The position numbers and the translations under genes are program-made. From positions 1-64,000 of the forward strand of contig NZ_VBVX01000001.1 in the NCBI RefSeq assembly GCF_005981925.1: a stretch of 64,000 nt of DNA, read 5' to 3'. Position 1 is the stretch's first letter; the number at the start of each line of letters is the position of its first letter. The notes under the pieces are model-generated. The model was not told where the DNA came from. It did not search any database and saw nothing but the letters and a program-made list of their open reading frames with translations. Below, piece after piece: positions 8,063 through 17,312 of the stretch. The DNA comes from Streptomyces albidochromogenes. GTDB taxonomy: Bacteria > Actinomycetota > Actinomycetes > Streptomycetales > Streptomycetaceae.

Positions 8063-8974
8063 TTGCGTTACACACGTATCGTCATCGCCGCCGGGGTCGG
8101 CACGCTGCTGCTCACCGGGTGTGGAGAGGGCGTCCAGGAAGACGTCGGCGCAAGCGGCGGCGGTGGCGGTTCCGTGGTCCGGGATGTCGTCACGGAGGCC
8201 GACATCGTCCTCCCGGTATCTGCCTACTTCTTCACCTCCGAGCAGCAGGCGCTGGTCGACAACGCGAGCTCCACCCTGTCCTCCGACTGCATGAAGCGGT
8301 TTGGATTCGACTGGCCCGTCAAGAGGGTCGAGCCGGTGAAGGTCGTGAACCGTCGGTACGGCGTGGTCAGCGAGAAGGTCGCCGCTGAGCGCGGCTACCA
8401 CCTGATCCCGTCGGCAGGCGAAGGCCGGGACGACGAAGATGCGGTTTCCAGAGGGGACAAGCTCCCGCCCGAGGCGTACATGGTCTACGGCGCCAAGGGC
8501 AGCAAGGTGGGCGCGGGCCGCAGCTACGAAGGCAAGGACGTCCCCGAGGGCGGCTGCACCGGGGAGGCCGGCCGCAAGCTGGGGCTCGACAAGGTACAGG
8601 ACCCCGCAAAGGGCGACATCGAACTGCTCAGCATCGACTTCTCCTCCTTCGGGAAGGCCCAGGAGGCGCCGGAATTCAGAAAGGCGCAGGACGAATGGGA
8701 AGCTTGCATGAAGAAGGAGGGATATCAGTACACCGCTTTCCTGCAGCCCGCCGAGAAGTACGCACCTCGGGGGAACTCGGCGTCACCGCAGGAGAAGGTC
8801 GTGGCCAAAGCCGACGTGAAGTGCAAGCAGGAAACGAACATCGTCACCGTGCTGCTCCGGGTCGAAACGCAGATCCAGAACGACTACATAGAGCAGAACG
8901 CCACCGGTTTCGCCGAGATCAAGAAGGATCGCATCGCCGTCATCAAGTCGGCCAACGAGGCACTGGCGAACTGA
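8063..8974 (+). CDS. lipoprotein of unknown function
   Basis: A 303-residue protein starting at TTG 8063 (CCAGGGG ahead). The signal peptide ends in the lipobox LLTGC, so Cys20 is expected to be lipidated and the protein tethered to the outer face of the membrane. A Gly/Ser linker follows. The remainder has paired cysteines (DCMKRFGF, EACMKKEGY, DVKCKQE), spacing typical of actinobacterial lipoproteins encoded next to a peptidoglycan-binding or membrane-fusion adaptor and an ABC exporter. The next ORF is the beginning of such an adaptor, cut off by an IS. Confidence 0.75.
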   Translation: MRYTRIVIAAGVGTLLLTGCGEGVQEDVGASGGGGGSVVRDVVTEADIVLPVSAYFFTSEQQALVDNASSTLSSDCMKRFGFDWPVKRVEPVKVVNRRYGVVSEKVAAERGYHLIPSAGEGRDDEDAVSRGDKLPPEAYMVYGAKGSKVGAGRSYEGKDVPEGGCTGEAGRKLGLDKVQDPAKGDIELLSIDFSSFGKAQEAPEFRKAQDEWEACMKKEGYQYTAFLQPAEKYAPRGNSASPQEKVVAKADVKCKQETNIVTVLLRVETQIQNDYIEQNATGFAEIKKDRIAVIKSANEALAN

Positions 8975-8998
8975 ATAAAGAACCACGAACAGCCCTCC

Positions 8999-9190
8999 GT
9001 GGACGCGGCCGAGGCAGCACGCCGTAACGGTGGTGACGTTGTACGGAGCAGGCGCCGGCGGGTCGCCCTACTCGCAGTGGGCGCGGTCGCGCTCACTGGG
9101 TCGGGCTGCGGAGCCTCCCTGCTGAGCGTCGCGCGGGCCCGCCGGGTCGGATCCGATTCCTCCGCTCCTCTGCCGGGCGAGCACGAGTGT
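8999..9190 (+). pseudogene. 5' fragment of an exporter adaptor-like protein
   Basis: GTG at 8999 opens DAAEAARRNGGDVVRSRRRRV and a single transmembrane segment (ALLAVGAVALTGSGCGASLL). This resembles the N-terminus of peptidoglycan-binding/HlyD-like adaptors that follow such lipoproteins. After about 60 residues the sequence runs into an IS630 remnant and similarity stops. The adaptor and any ABC transporter genes are missing. Confidence 0.5.
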
Positions 9191-9198
9191 TGGATTCC

Positions 9199-9800
9199 TC
9201 AAAGGGTGTACACATACCGGCGGGGTAAGCGCCTGGTGGGTGGTGCAGTTCTGCCCCCATATCCATGGCCGCGCGCGGGCGTTGAGCTGGGATGTTGCCA
9301 GGCGGGTGGCTTGTTCGATCTCGGGTGGCCCGGCAAGTGACTGTCCTGCGATGGCGGCCTTGCGGAAGATGCGCCACCGGCCTTCCTGGAGCTTGAGCCG
9401 GCAAGCACCGACGGGGATGAAGACGTGCCGGATCCTGGGGTGGTCCTTGAGCCAGGTTCGGGTGGACAGGCTGTTGTGCGAGGACAGGTTGTCGGTGACG
9501 ACGTAGATCTCCCTCGTGGGATTGGCCGCCTCGATCTTCTGAAGAATGATCCTTGCCGAGATGTTCGGTGAGGGCCGGCACCTCCGGCTTGCCGAAGGAA
9601 ATCTGATCCCCCCGCCGAGTTGTGTAGCCGGTCGAGGGCCGTGAACGTGCGGGTGGGCGACCGAGATCTGCCTGATCCGCCGGCCGTTGAGCCAACCGGC
9701 GGTACGGAGACAGGTGGTGCAGGCCAAGAGACAGCGAGGCGCGAATTTCGTGGCCCTCCGGGTGGAACAGCCCAATGGTGCCAAGCACGAACCCTGATGG
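9199..9800 (-). pseudogene. IS630-family transposase remnant
   Basis: The minus strand encodes EIYVVTDNLSSHNSLSTRTW and then PRIRHVFIPVGACRLK, the C-terminal half of an IS630 DDE domain (the D of TDNLSSH, and the region where HFTPxxxSWLNQVE is expected but altered). Upstream parts (HVHGPRPATQLGGG) lie in other frames. It is a dead copy that interrupts the adaptor-like gene. Confidence 0.7.
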
Positions 9801-9878
9801 CAGTTCGACCTGGTGGGGGCGGCCTTGGTGCGTTCTGCGTACGCCGCGGTGACGGGCCGTGCCACCACGACGACTTCG

Positions 9879-10190
9879 TCAGCGCGACCGGGGACGGCAG
9901 AGCTTGCCGGTGTACCAAGCATTGCGGATCTGCGCAGTGGTACCGAGCTGAGTTGTACCGGGGTCAACACAGTGCTTGGTGTCCCACACATTGATCCGGT
10001 CGATCTTGATCTGGATTCTAGAACCGTCATTGGTGCAGTGGTTGTAGAAGGCCAGGTGGCCTCTGGTGAAATACCCGCAGGGATCCGGGGCAGGCACCGC
10101 CGCAACCGCGGGCGCAGCAGTAGCCGCTGGAGCGGTAACACCCAGCAGGAGCGCGGCAAGGGCGAGAGGAACCAGTCGTCGTGTACCCAT
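9879..10190 (-). CDS. secreted DUF6355-type protein
   Basis: A 103-residue exported protein: MGTRRLVPLALAALLLGVT signal peptide, then a short mature part with DPCGYFTRGHLAFYNHCTND and DRINVWDTKHCVDPGTTQLG, four cysteines in all. The pattern (YxNHC, cysteine-rich, C-terminal WYTGKLC) fits DUF6355, often labelled a natural-product-associated family, although no biosynthetic genes are nearby. Its 3' end abuts the IS630 remnant. Confidence 0.65.
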   Translation of the reverse strand: MGTRRLVPLALAALLLGVTAPAATAAPAVAAVPAPDPCGYFTRGHLAFYNHCTNDGSRIQIKIDRINVWDTKHCVDPGTTQLGTTAQIRNAWYTGKLCRPRSR

Positions 10191-10343
10191 GAGGAGAAGG
10201 TACCCATACAGCGCAACAAATGAAACGAAAGGCCGCAATACGGCCGAATCGCAGCTGGCCGCTCGGGCGGACCCGAGGGGCAGGCGAGCCCGGTTCACGG
10301 ACATCGAGCACCTCGAGTTCGGCCTGTAGATCTCCAGCAGCAG

Positions 10344-10373
10344 GGGCCCGAACCGCCTTCTGGGTTCGGGCCC
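10344..10373 (+). terminator. rho-independent terminator-like hairpin
   Basis: An 11-bp stem GGGCCCGAACC / GGTTCGGGCCC with a short loop, followed by TTTCT. No clear plus-strand gene ends just before it, so it may be left over from a lost gene. Confidence 0.55.
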
Positions 10374-10429
10374 TTTCTGCCGCTCCTGGCTTTGCCGAGC
10401 GTTCTCTGCCACAGGATTGTCGGACTCCG

Positions 10430-10884
10430 CTCCTATGATGCGGCCCGTGGATCGAGACTCACGACATCCGCCTGTGGTGCCAAGCCCTGCGGGGCCGACG
10501 GCCAAGCACCGGACATCATTGCCCAATCCCGCAACGCCGAATCCATGCACGTCGAGTGGCGACGCAAGGTCCGCGCCAGGCTCAAGCAACTGCAAGACAG
10601 CTACGTGCCCCTCTTCAAAGCGACGAAAGTCTTCCGCGTCTACTCCGGCACCTCGTCCCCCGGTCTCCTCCAAACTGAGGGATACGCCGCCGGCTTGATG
10701 TCCCTGATCACCGCGTTCCGCGAGATCCCCGACGACGTGGCGCAAGCCGTCGCCGCGCGCCTTGAGCGCTCCAAGATCCTGCACGAGTCGGGCCACCGCT
10801 TCGTCCTCCTGGTGGAGGAGACGGCCCTGCACCACCAGATCGGCGACGCTGACGCCATGGCCGCCCAGCTCGGATACTTGGACG
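10430..10884 (+). pseudogene. XRE-family regulator with DUF5753, broken at both ends
   Basis: The C-terminal DUF5753 domain is clear: SRNAESMHVEWRRKVRARL, then SSPGLLQTEGYAAGLM, and REIPDDVAQAVAARLERSKI, ending at DADAMAAQLGYLDG. The HTH half is missing and the linker THDIRLWCQALRG is in another frame near 10480. The 3' end is cut by an IS5 element inserted at CTTGG. In streptomycetes such regulators usually pair with a small DUF397 protein; none remains here. Confidence 0.75.
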
Positions 10885-11744
10885 GTGTCCTATGTGGTGA
10901 GTCGGGCAAGTCGTTTGTAGCAACAGAGTGCGGCGGCGAGGCCGAGAAAGGCCAGGTAGTTGCGGGGGTGTTGCTCGTAGCGGTGGTTGAGTCGGCGGTA
11001 TCCGGTCAGCCAGGACATGGTGCGTTCAATGACCCATCTGCGGCGCCCAAGTCGCTCGCTGGACTCGATGCCCTTGCGGGCGATGCGCACGCCGATGCGT
11101 TTGCCGCGTAACCACTTTCGCAGGTGGGGAACGTCGTAGGCTTTGTCGGCGTGGAGGCGTTGGGGCTTGAAGTAGCGGCCGCGGTGGGGGTCGTGTCTCG
11201 TTTGGTGACCCGTGATCATGGGCTTCAGCGCTTCGCTGTCGTGGGTGTTCGCTGCCGAGACACCGACGAGGAGGGGCAGTCCGTTCGCGTCCGACAGGAC
11301 GTGCATCTTGGAACCCGGCTTGCCCCGGTCCACAGGGCTCGGACCTGTGAGTTCGCCCCCTTTTTCGCCCTGACGTGGGCGGAGTCGAGGACCGCACGTG
11401 ACAGGTCGAGCAGGCCGGCGTCGTCGAGGCGGTGCAGGATCTCCTCGTGGAGCCGCCCCCAGACTCCGGCCCTCGACCAGATTAAGAACCGGCGATGCGC
11501 GGTCGACTTCGATATCCCGAAGCACGGTGGCAACGCTCGCCAGGCACACCCACTGACCAGGACGTAGATGATCGCGGCGAACAGCGTCTCATCAGGCGTG
11601 TCCTGCGTCCCGCCACCCTGCGGGCGCACCTTCGACGGCGGGATCAGCGGCTCCGCGATCTCCCACAGCCCGTCCGGAACAATCCAGCTCCACGTACCCC
11701 GCCCCATACCAAGTCCAACGAACCAGCACCACATAGGACACTGT
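10882..11744. mobile_element. IS5-family insertion sequence, 863 bp
   Basis: The ends carry inverted repeats (ACGGTGTCCTATGTGGTG at left, the complement of ACAGTGTCCTATGTGGTG at right). Both ends are flanked by CTTGG (10877-10881 and 11745-11749), a likely 5-bp target duplication. It holds one transposase in two overlapping frames and looks complete. Joining the flanks puts the broken DUF5753 gene directly against the end of a second, older IS5 remnant. Confidence 0.7.
10890..11707 (-). CDS. IS5-family transposase (two frames)
   Basis: The first frame starts MGRGTWSWIVPDGLWEIAEPL at 11707 and runs through CAWRALPPCFGISKSTAHRR to DSAHVRAKKG. The second frame continues ELTGPSPVDRGKPGSKMHVL to the C-terminal IERTMSWLTGYRRLNHRYEQ, with a stop inside the terminal repeat. 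The frames meet at a run of A5G5 (11356-11365), the usual slippery site for programmed -1 frameshifting in this family. The DDE residues (LDSAHV, ADKAYD, E in WVIERT) are present. It appears potentially active. Confidence 0.8.
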
Positions 11745-11757
11745 CTTGGACGTCGTT

Positions 11758-12139
11758 TCATTTGGTGAGGCGGCGGTGGCAGATGAGGGCTGCGGCTATG
11801 CCGACGAAGGCGAGGAAGTGCTCGGGCTTGCGTTCGTAACGGCGGTGGAGCCGGCGGCAGCCGGCCAGCCAGGACACGGCCCTCTCGACGACCCATCGGT
11901 GGCGGCCGAGCCTTTGTGAGGACTCGATTCCCTTGCGGGCGATGCGATGGCGGATGCCACGCTCGCGGAGCCATCGGCGCAGGTGGTCGTAGTCGTAGCC
12001 CTTGTCGGCGTGCAGTTTCCCGGGGCGCCGACGACGGGGACCGCGTCGGGAACGGATGGGCGGGATGCCCCGCACGAGCGGTTCAAGGCCCTGGCTGTCG
12101 TGCATGTTGGCCCCCGAGATGCCCAGCGAGAGGGGTAGT
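11758..12139 (-). pseudogene. IS5-family transposase, 3' half only
   Basis: Codes for LSLGISGANMHDSQGLEPLV, then GKLHADKGYDYDHLRRWL and VVERAVSWLAGCRRLHRRYE to the stop. It is a different IS5 copy from its neighbour. The 5' half is absent because an IS481 element joins at about 12140. Confidence 0.8.
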
Positions 12140-12770
12140 TGTATTGACCTGCAACGTTGTTGACGCGGGTGATGGGCGGGTGTCCGCCGAGTGCGGTGTG
12201 GCAGCGGTGGTGGTTGTAGGTGTGGAGGAAGTCTGACAGAGCTGCTTTCCGCTCGTGGTTCGAGGCGTAGGGCCGCAGGTAGGCCCACTCGTCAAGGAGC
12301 GTCCGGTTGAAGCGTTCGACCTTGCCGTTGGTCTGCGGCCGGTAGGGCCGGATCTTCTTGTGGCTGATGCCGGCCGCGGTGAGGCTCTGGGTGAAGAGCC
12401 TGGACTTGTAGCAGGCTCCGTTGTCGGTCAGGACACGTTCGACGGTGATGCCGTGGTCGGCGAAGAACGCGTTCGCGCGTTGCCAGAAGGCGATGGCGGT
12501 GTGCTGGCGCTCGTCGGGCAGGACCTCGCTGTAGGCCAGGCGGGAGTGGTCGTCGACGGCGGAGTGGATGTAGCTGTAGCCGATCACCGGAGTGCAGCTC
12601 TTGCGCTCGGTCGTGGTGGCCTGACGATTACGGTCGCCGGCCGTCCTGCCGACGGTCCGCCATCCGCCGCCGTCTGGGATGTTGCCGAGCTTCTTGATGT
12701 CGACGTGGACCAGTTCGCCGGGCCGGTCACGTTCGTAGCGGCGGATCGGCTCGCCGGTGGGCCGAAGGTG
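12140..12770 (-). pseudogene. IS481-family transposase, N-terminus missing
   Basis: An open frame from about 12770 encodes RRYERDRPGELVHVDIKKLG (first catalytic Asp), then SAVDDHSRLAYSEVL, VLTDNGACYKS (second Asp), and RPYRPQTNGKVERFNRT with the catalytic Glu. The N-terminal HTH half is deleted. The TGTATTGACCTGCAACGTTG at 12140 looks like the IS481 terminus. It was inserted into the IS5 copy beside it. Confidence 0.8.
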
Positions 12771-12885
12771 TGAGACACGCCATAAGGCCTCTGCGTTATC
12801 TCGCCCTCCATGGGGTAAGCGCGCGAAGGCAAAGTGCCAGGGCGACGTTCCACCGGCGCCGACAGACGACGCTAGGGTGCCTCAG

Positions 12886-14058
12886 ATGTCACACGCTCCT
12901 CACGGGCGCACAGCCCCGCCCCCACCGGTCCGTGAGCCGGACTCTCCAAGTCCCCATGCACGGCCCGTCACCGCTACGCCCCGGCCCGGGGCCGCGAAGC
13001 AGCGTGACGCGTTCTTCGACAACGCGAAGTACTTGCTGATCGTGCTCGTGGGCGTGGCGCACATGTGGGAACCCGTGATGGACGGCAGTCGCGCGACCCG
13101 CGCGCTGTACCTGGTCGTCTACACCTTCCACATGCCGGCGTTCATCATCATCTCCGGATACTTCTCGCGCGGCTTCGACATGAGCCCCAAGAAGATCCAG
13201 CGCCTGATCACCGGCGTCGCCGTCCCGTACGTCATCTTCGAGACCGCCTACACCCTCTTCAGATGGTGGGCCGACGACTCCGATCAGCCGATCAGCCTGC
13301 TCGACCCCTGGTACCTCAACTGGTTCCTCATCGTCCTGTTCGTCTGGCGACTGACCACCCCCCTCTGGCAGTCGCTGCGCCATCCCCTGCCCGTTGCGCT
13401 CGGCCTCGCCGTACTCGCCTCGGTGACCCCCAACATTGGAGACGACCTCAACCTCCAACGTGTGCTGCAGTTCGCGCCGTACTTCGTGCTGGGGCTTCTG
13501 CTGAAGCCCGAGCACTTCCGGATGGTGCGCAGGCGCGAGGTCAGGCTGCTGGCCCTTCCCGTCGTACTGTGCACTGTCCTCTTCGCGTACTGGGTGGCAC
13601 CCCGCCTTGAGCTCGGGTGGTTCTACCACAGCAGTGCCACTCAGGAGAGGGGTGTTCCGTGGTGGGTCGGGGCCGTGATGACGTTCGCCCTTTTCGGCTG
13701 TTCGCTTGTGCTGACGGCCTGCTTCCTTGCCTGGGTCCCGGGCCGCACGATGTGGTTCACGGTGCTCGGCGCCGGCACGCTCGGCGGCTACCTGCTCCAC
13801 GGATTTGTGGTGAAGGGAGCCGTCTACGCGGAGGTGTTCGAGAGGTACGCCTGGCTTTCCACCCCGCTTGGCGAGGTTCTTCTGACCATGGCGATGGCTG
13901 TCGTGGTGACCCTGTTGTGCACGCCGTTCGTGTTGCGGCTCTTCCGCTGGGCGATGGAGCCCAAGATGAACTGGGCGATCCGCCGTGACCCGGTCGAGAA
14001 CGCACGGAAGCGAGAACGGGCATCCCGTGACACTCGATATGCCCTCACCGCGAGGTGA
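12886..14058 (+). CDS. membrane acyltransferase (acyltransferase 3 family)
   Basis: A 390-residue integral membrane protein. After a proline-rich N-terminal tail of about 45 residues come about ten transmembrane helices. The family hallmark is at the start: FFDNAKYLLIVLVGVAHMWE, with the conserved His, followed by FHMPAFIIISGYFSRGF. It closely resembles the fucose 4-O-acetylase-like group, which transfers acetyl groups to sugars on the cell surface; the actual acceptor is unknown. The C-terminal tail is basic. The gene stands alone, with IS debris upstream and a small membrane protein gene downstream. Confidence 0.85.
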   Translation: MSHAPHGRTAPPPPVREPDSPSPHARPVTATPRPGAAKQRDAFFDNAKYLLIVLVGVAHMWEPVMDGSRATRALYLVVYTFHMPAFIIISGYFSRGFDMSPKKIQRLITGVAVPYVIFETAYTLFRWWADDSDQPISLLDPWYLNWFLIVLFVWRLTTPLWQSLRHPLPVALGLAVLASVTPNIGDDLNLQRVLQFAPYFVLGLLLKPEHFRMVRRREVRLLALPVVLCTVLFAYWVAPRLELGWFYHSSATQERGVPWWVGAVMTFALFGCSLVLTACFLAWVPGRTMWFTVLGAGTLGGYLLHGFVVKGAVYAEVFERYAWLSTPLGEVLLTMAMAVVVTLLCTPFVLRLFRWAMEPKMNWAIRRDPVENARKRERASRDTRYALTAR

Positions 14059-14276
14059 TCGACGCGATGCATGCATGCTTCAGTACCGGATCACAGGGGG
14101 CCATTTCCCGAGGACCCCAAGTGACAGTGACGACGCGTCTGCAACCGGCTGCTGATGCGGGCGCCTGAGGGAGACGGACATGGGGTGTGGGTGTAGAAGT
14201 GTCCGCAGGCAGGGTGGTCATCTCGATCCGGGTACCGGCGACTCGGTGGGCCTGTTCTCTCGGCGAAAGGCGGGCG

Positions 14277-14489
14277 ATGAAGGGAGGCAAGCGGAAGCGG
14301 ATGCGAGTGCTGCATTGCGCTGCGGGGCACGAAAGCACAGCCTGGGCCGCAGGTGGAACCTTTGTCGAGTGCCCACAGTGCAGCGTGACAATCTGGGTGC
14401 CCGAGGGCTTGCAGGACAGGAGCATCGCATTCTGGACCGTGCTCTCTGGTGCGCTCATCGCCAGCTTCATCCTGCTCGTACGGGCGTGA
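14277..14489 (+). CDS. small membrane protein with Cys/His cluster
   Basis: A possible 70-residue protein, MKGGKRKRMRVLHCAAGHES, with a further CPQC pair (residues 31-34) and one C-terminal transmembrane helix (SIAFWTVLSGALIASFILL). The HC..H and CxxC pattern hints at a small zinc ribbon at the membrane surface. AAGGCGGGCG precedes the ATG. No family is recognised. Confidence 0.45.
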   Translation: MKGGKRKRMRVLHCAAGHESTAWAAGGTFVECPQCSVTIWVPEGLQDRSIAFWTVLSGALIASFILLVRA

Positions 14490-15079
14490 GACGTGCACAC
14501 CGCGAGCCGGGCCTTGCGTGCCCTGGTGACGCTCGTTAGCGCGGTCGGCCCGATGATGATCTCGGGGTGCATCAGCCGCGTCAGGGGGCCTGGGACAAGA
14601 TGTAGTTGGCCGGTCCGGGTGGGGCGTGGCGACCGCCGTTCTCGATGCCAGGCTCGTGGACGGCGGTTATGCACCTTTCGCGAGGTGGCTGCATTGATCA
14701 CCAACGTCAGTTGGCTCCGCCCCGAAGCTCCTGAACAAAGCCCACTGGCTCCCGGCACCCGGTGGACCGCAAGGCGGGGTGGAGGCATTCCTCTTCCAGC
14801 TCGGTTGGAGCCCTTGGCCAGCGGGTTTCGGTATGGGCCGCCCGGGTCACCACCCGGCTCGCCGGGGGTGTGGCCCGCGATGATGCGGTGGCGTCAGTGA
14901 GTTCTCGCGGCCTTGGGGCGATGGCAGCCCACAGTCATCGTCGTCCGTCGATCAACCACGCTTTCGTCCGCTGGGAACCGCTCTGCGCGCAGCAAACGCG
15001 CTGCCGTAGGTGAGGGCCCTCCAGGGGCGGCAGGGCCCTCACAACGCGGGTCCGGGGGACAGATATACACACACGCGTC
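14490..15079. other. gene-free stretch
   Basis: No ORF here has convincing codon usage or similarity. The only clear structure is the hairpin at 15010-15042. The stretch probably contains decayed sequence that joined the truncated universal stress protein gene downstream. Confidence 0.4.
15010..15042. terminator. isolated strong hairpin
   Basis: A perfect 11-bp stem GTGAGGGCCCT / AGGGCCCTCAC with an 11-base loop. No gene clearly ends at it, so it may be the terminator of a lost gene. Confidence 0.5.
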
Positions 15080-15645
15080 GCTCATTCAACGGCGCGGGTC
15101 GTGCGCTCGCCGGTTTCCTGCTCGGCTCCTACGGCCAGCAGGTGATCGCCGCTGCGCGAAGGCCGGTGGTGTCCGTGCGAATCGGTGACGCGATGGCGAG
15201 CGAGCCGGCCGGCGGTGAGGTCGTCGTCGGTCACCAGGGCGCGGCAGAAGACAGCGACGCCGTCCTGCGGTTCGCCTTCGAGGCGGCTGCCGTACGGGGG
15301 CTGCCTGTGCGGGCGGTCAGGGCCTGGAGCCTGCCGCCGATATATGCGTTCAGCCCCGGGTCGATGCTCCTGGCCGACGAAGCGGGAGGGTTTGAGCCGT
15401 TCGAGAGGAAGGCGTTGGAGCAGGCGCTCGCTCCCTGGCGTATGCGTTTCCCCGACGTTCAGGTGATCGAGCACGTCGAAATCGGAAGCGCGGGACAGAT
15501 GCTGCTGTCGGCCGCCTCCCGTGCGCGACTGCTTGTGGTCGGCCGCCGGGTACGCCGCTCACCTGTGGGCGCCCGCATCGGGTCCGTCGCCCATGCAGCT
15601 CTGCACCATGCGCCCTGCCCAGTGGCGGTCGTGCCGCACGCCTGA
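15080..15645 (+). pseudogene. universal stress protein, N-terminal domain lost
   Basis: The frame begins with GRALAGFLLGSYGQQVIAAA then RRPVVSVR, which is the last strand-helix-strand of a first UspA domain, then gives a complete second domain: VVVGHQGAAEDSDAVLRFAF ... LLVVGRRVRRSPVGARIGSV ... CPVAVVPHA. The first ~110 residues expected of these tandem-domain proteins are missing, replaced by unrelated sequence at about 15070. The second domain alone could still be made from ATG 15193. It borders the DevR-like regulator gene, which suggests it was part of the same regulon. Confidence 0.7.
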
Positions 15646-15873
15646 GGACTGGCGGGTCTCCAGGTCTGCGGCGAGGCGCTGTGCATCGGCCGACTCCCTG
15701 CACGCCCCGCCGGTCCAGTCCGGCACCGGGAGACGGGCCTGGTCCGAGCGGCCGCTGCACGCCAGGAAGCCCGCCGCAACCCAGGAGGAAGCCCGCCCCG
15801 ACGCAAGAGGACGGGGGGCGGGAACCACGGGGGCGGCAGGCTGGTTGCTCCCAGGCTGCTTATGGGCGAGGGC

Positions 15874-16608
15874 TCAGTGGGGTGGGCGGCCCTGGTGCGG
15901 CGAGGACGGGGTCGACGTCTGCTGTTCCTGCGTGGACAGCGCCTGGGTGGCGATGACAGCGGCCTGAACCCGGCGTTCCACACCCAGCTTGGCGAGCAGC
16001 CGCGAGATGTTGTTCTTGACCGTCTTCTCCGCGAGGAACAGTTGCTTGCCGATCTCACGGTTGGTCATGCCCTGTCCCACCAACGTCAGAATGTCCCGCT
16101 CACGTGCGGTCAGCCCCCGCAGACCCTGCGGCCGGTTGTCCTTGGGCGCATTGTCTCCTCGGAGGCGGGCCATCACCCGAGCCGTGGCGCCAGGGTCCAG
16201 CAGGGACTGGCCCGAGGCCACCGTGCGCACGGCGTTGACCAGATCGGTGCCGCTGATTTGCTTGAGCACGTAGCCGGACGCACCGGCCATGATCGCGTCG
16301 AGCAGCGCCTCTTCGTCGTCGAAGGAGGTCAGCATCAGACAGGCGAGATCAGGCATACGCGAACGCAGTTCCCGGCACACGCTCACGCCGTCCCCGTCCG
16401 GCAGCCGCACGTCCAGCACCGCGACCTGCGGTCGAAGGGCCGGCACACGCGCCAGCGCCTGCTCCGCGGTGCTCGCCTCCCCGACCACCGTCAGATCCGC
16501 TTCCGCGTCCAGCAGGTCGTGCACACCGCGCCGCACCACTTCGTGATCGTCCAGGAGGAAGACCTTGACCAGCGGCTTGCCAGGGGAGCCGTCGCTGCTG
16601 TCCGACAT
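15874..16608 (-). CDS. osdR: DevR/DosR (OsdR)-like response regulator
   Basis: A 244-residue NarL/FixJ-family regulator. Receiver: acidic pair D20-D21, phosphoacceptor D66 in [14 protein letters not shown]94, K116. The C-terminal LuxR-type HTH (about 168-222) contains LTNREI-like [10 protein letters not shown] and the recognition helix FLAEKTVKN, followed by [11 protein letters not shown]; these match M. tuberculosis DosR almost residue for residue. In Streptomyces coelicolor the orthologue OsdR controls stress and dormancy genes. The partner kinase is probably the one at 29338. Two copies of the candidate operator lie upstream (16686, 16738), which suggests autoregulation. A start at 16635 is also open. 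Confidence 0.9.
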   Translation of the reverse strand: MSDSSDGSPGKPLVKVFLLDDHEVVRRGVHDLLDAEADLTVVGEASTAEQALARVPALRPQVAVLDVRLPDGDGVSVCRELRSRMPDLACLMLTSFDDEEALLDAIMAGASGYVLKQISGTDLVNAVRTVASGQSLLDPGATARVMARLRGDNAPKDNRPQGLRGLTARERDILTLVGQGMTNREIGKQLFLAEKTVKNNISRLLAKLGVERRVQAAVIATQALSTQEQQTSTPSSPHQGRPPH

Positions 16609-16685
16609 CGCATACTCCGTAGTCGCCGGGATCATCCACTGAGGCGGACCCTACGCATGGTGCCTGCGAGCGGGTCCGACGACCA

Positions 16686-16699
16686 GGGCCGGTCGGCCC
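16686..16699. promoter_or_regulatory. DosR-type box GGGCCGGTCGGCCC
   Basis: A palindrome, extended by A and T on the outside. It lies 78 bases upstream of the regulator gene and in the divergent interval shared with the STAS gene. It fits GGG(A/C)CNNNNGGCCC, which resembles the mycobacterial DosR core GGGACNNNNGTCCC. Confidence 0.7.
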
Positions 16700-16737
16700 T
16701 AATCGGCCGCTTGTCTTGCGGGGAGAAGAGCCGCTCC

Positions 16738-16751
16738 GGGACCTTCGGCCC
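16738..16751. promoter_or_regulatory. DosR-type box GGGACCTTCGGCCC
   Basis: The second box in the interval between the regulator and the STAS gene, 52 bases from the first. It matches the consensus exactly, with A at the variable position as in mycobacteria. Confidence 0.7.
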
Positions 16752-16882
16752 ACGGCGAGGGGCCTGCGGACCTGCTGGTGCGGTCCGCTTCCTGGTGGAC
16801 TGACAGGACAGCGGCGCACCGCGCCCGGGCCACCGTCGCCCCTCCGCAACGCCGACACCCACGTACGGAGAGGGCTGCCGAG

Positions 16883-17215
16883 ATGACCGTTACTCCGATC
16901 ACCCTGTGCTCGACGCCGGTTGACGACACCACGGTGACCGTCCTCCTGACCGGTGAACTGGACATCGACACCGCTGACCGGATCGAGCCGGCGCTCGCTC
17001 ACCTGGCCAGCGCCGGGGAACGGGACATTCACATCAACCTGGCGGGCGTCACCTTCTGCGACAGCTCGGGTGTCGCGCTGTTCGTCCGCGTCCCACCAGC
17101 GCTGCACGACCGCCGGTACGCGCCTTCGCCTGCACCGCATCCCGCGGCATACCACCGCTGGCGATCCGCGCCCTGGGGCTGGACCACATCGTCGCGTGCG
17201 GCTTCGCCTGAGAAG
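16883..17215 (+). pseudogene. STAS-domain anti-anti-sigma factor, frameshifted twice
   Basis: ATG 16883 gives MTVTPITLCSTPVDDTTVTV, then LTGELDIDTADRIEPAL and the phospho-site region VTFCDSSGVALFVR. The rest is in two other frames: HQRCTTAGTRLRLHRIPR, then PLAIRALGLDHIVACGFA to a TGA at 17215. Reassembled, it is a normal STAS antagonist of about 110 residues that would bind an anti-sigma factor. Two small indels are needed to explain it, so it is either decayed or a sequencing artefact. Confidence 0.7.
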
Positions 17216-17312
17216 GGGTCCGGTCGGCCCTGTCGCCGTAGGAGCCTTGGGCGGAGTGTGACTGGCAGGAACAAGTGAACCCGGGGCGGGCCGGAGGGAT
17301 CAGAAGGTCGGC

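Noticed and set aside
14762-15013. Plus-strand frame MDRKAGWRHSSSS
   Set aside because: Poor codon usage and composition, no similarity; treated as non-coding.
15010-15042. AGGGCCCT-containing palindrome as a further DosR-type box
   Set aside because: The two GGGCCC elements face each other across an 11-base loop with an 11-bp stem; the box spacing (GGGCCNNNNGGCCC) is absent, so a terminator is more likely.
17280-17312. DosR-type box GGGCCGGAGGGATC before the PNPOx-like gene
   Set aside because: Two or more mismatches in the conserved second half; not listed as a site.
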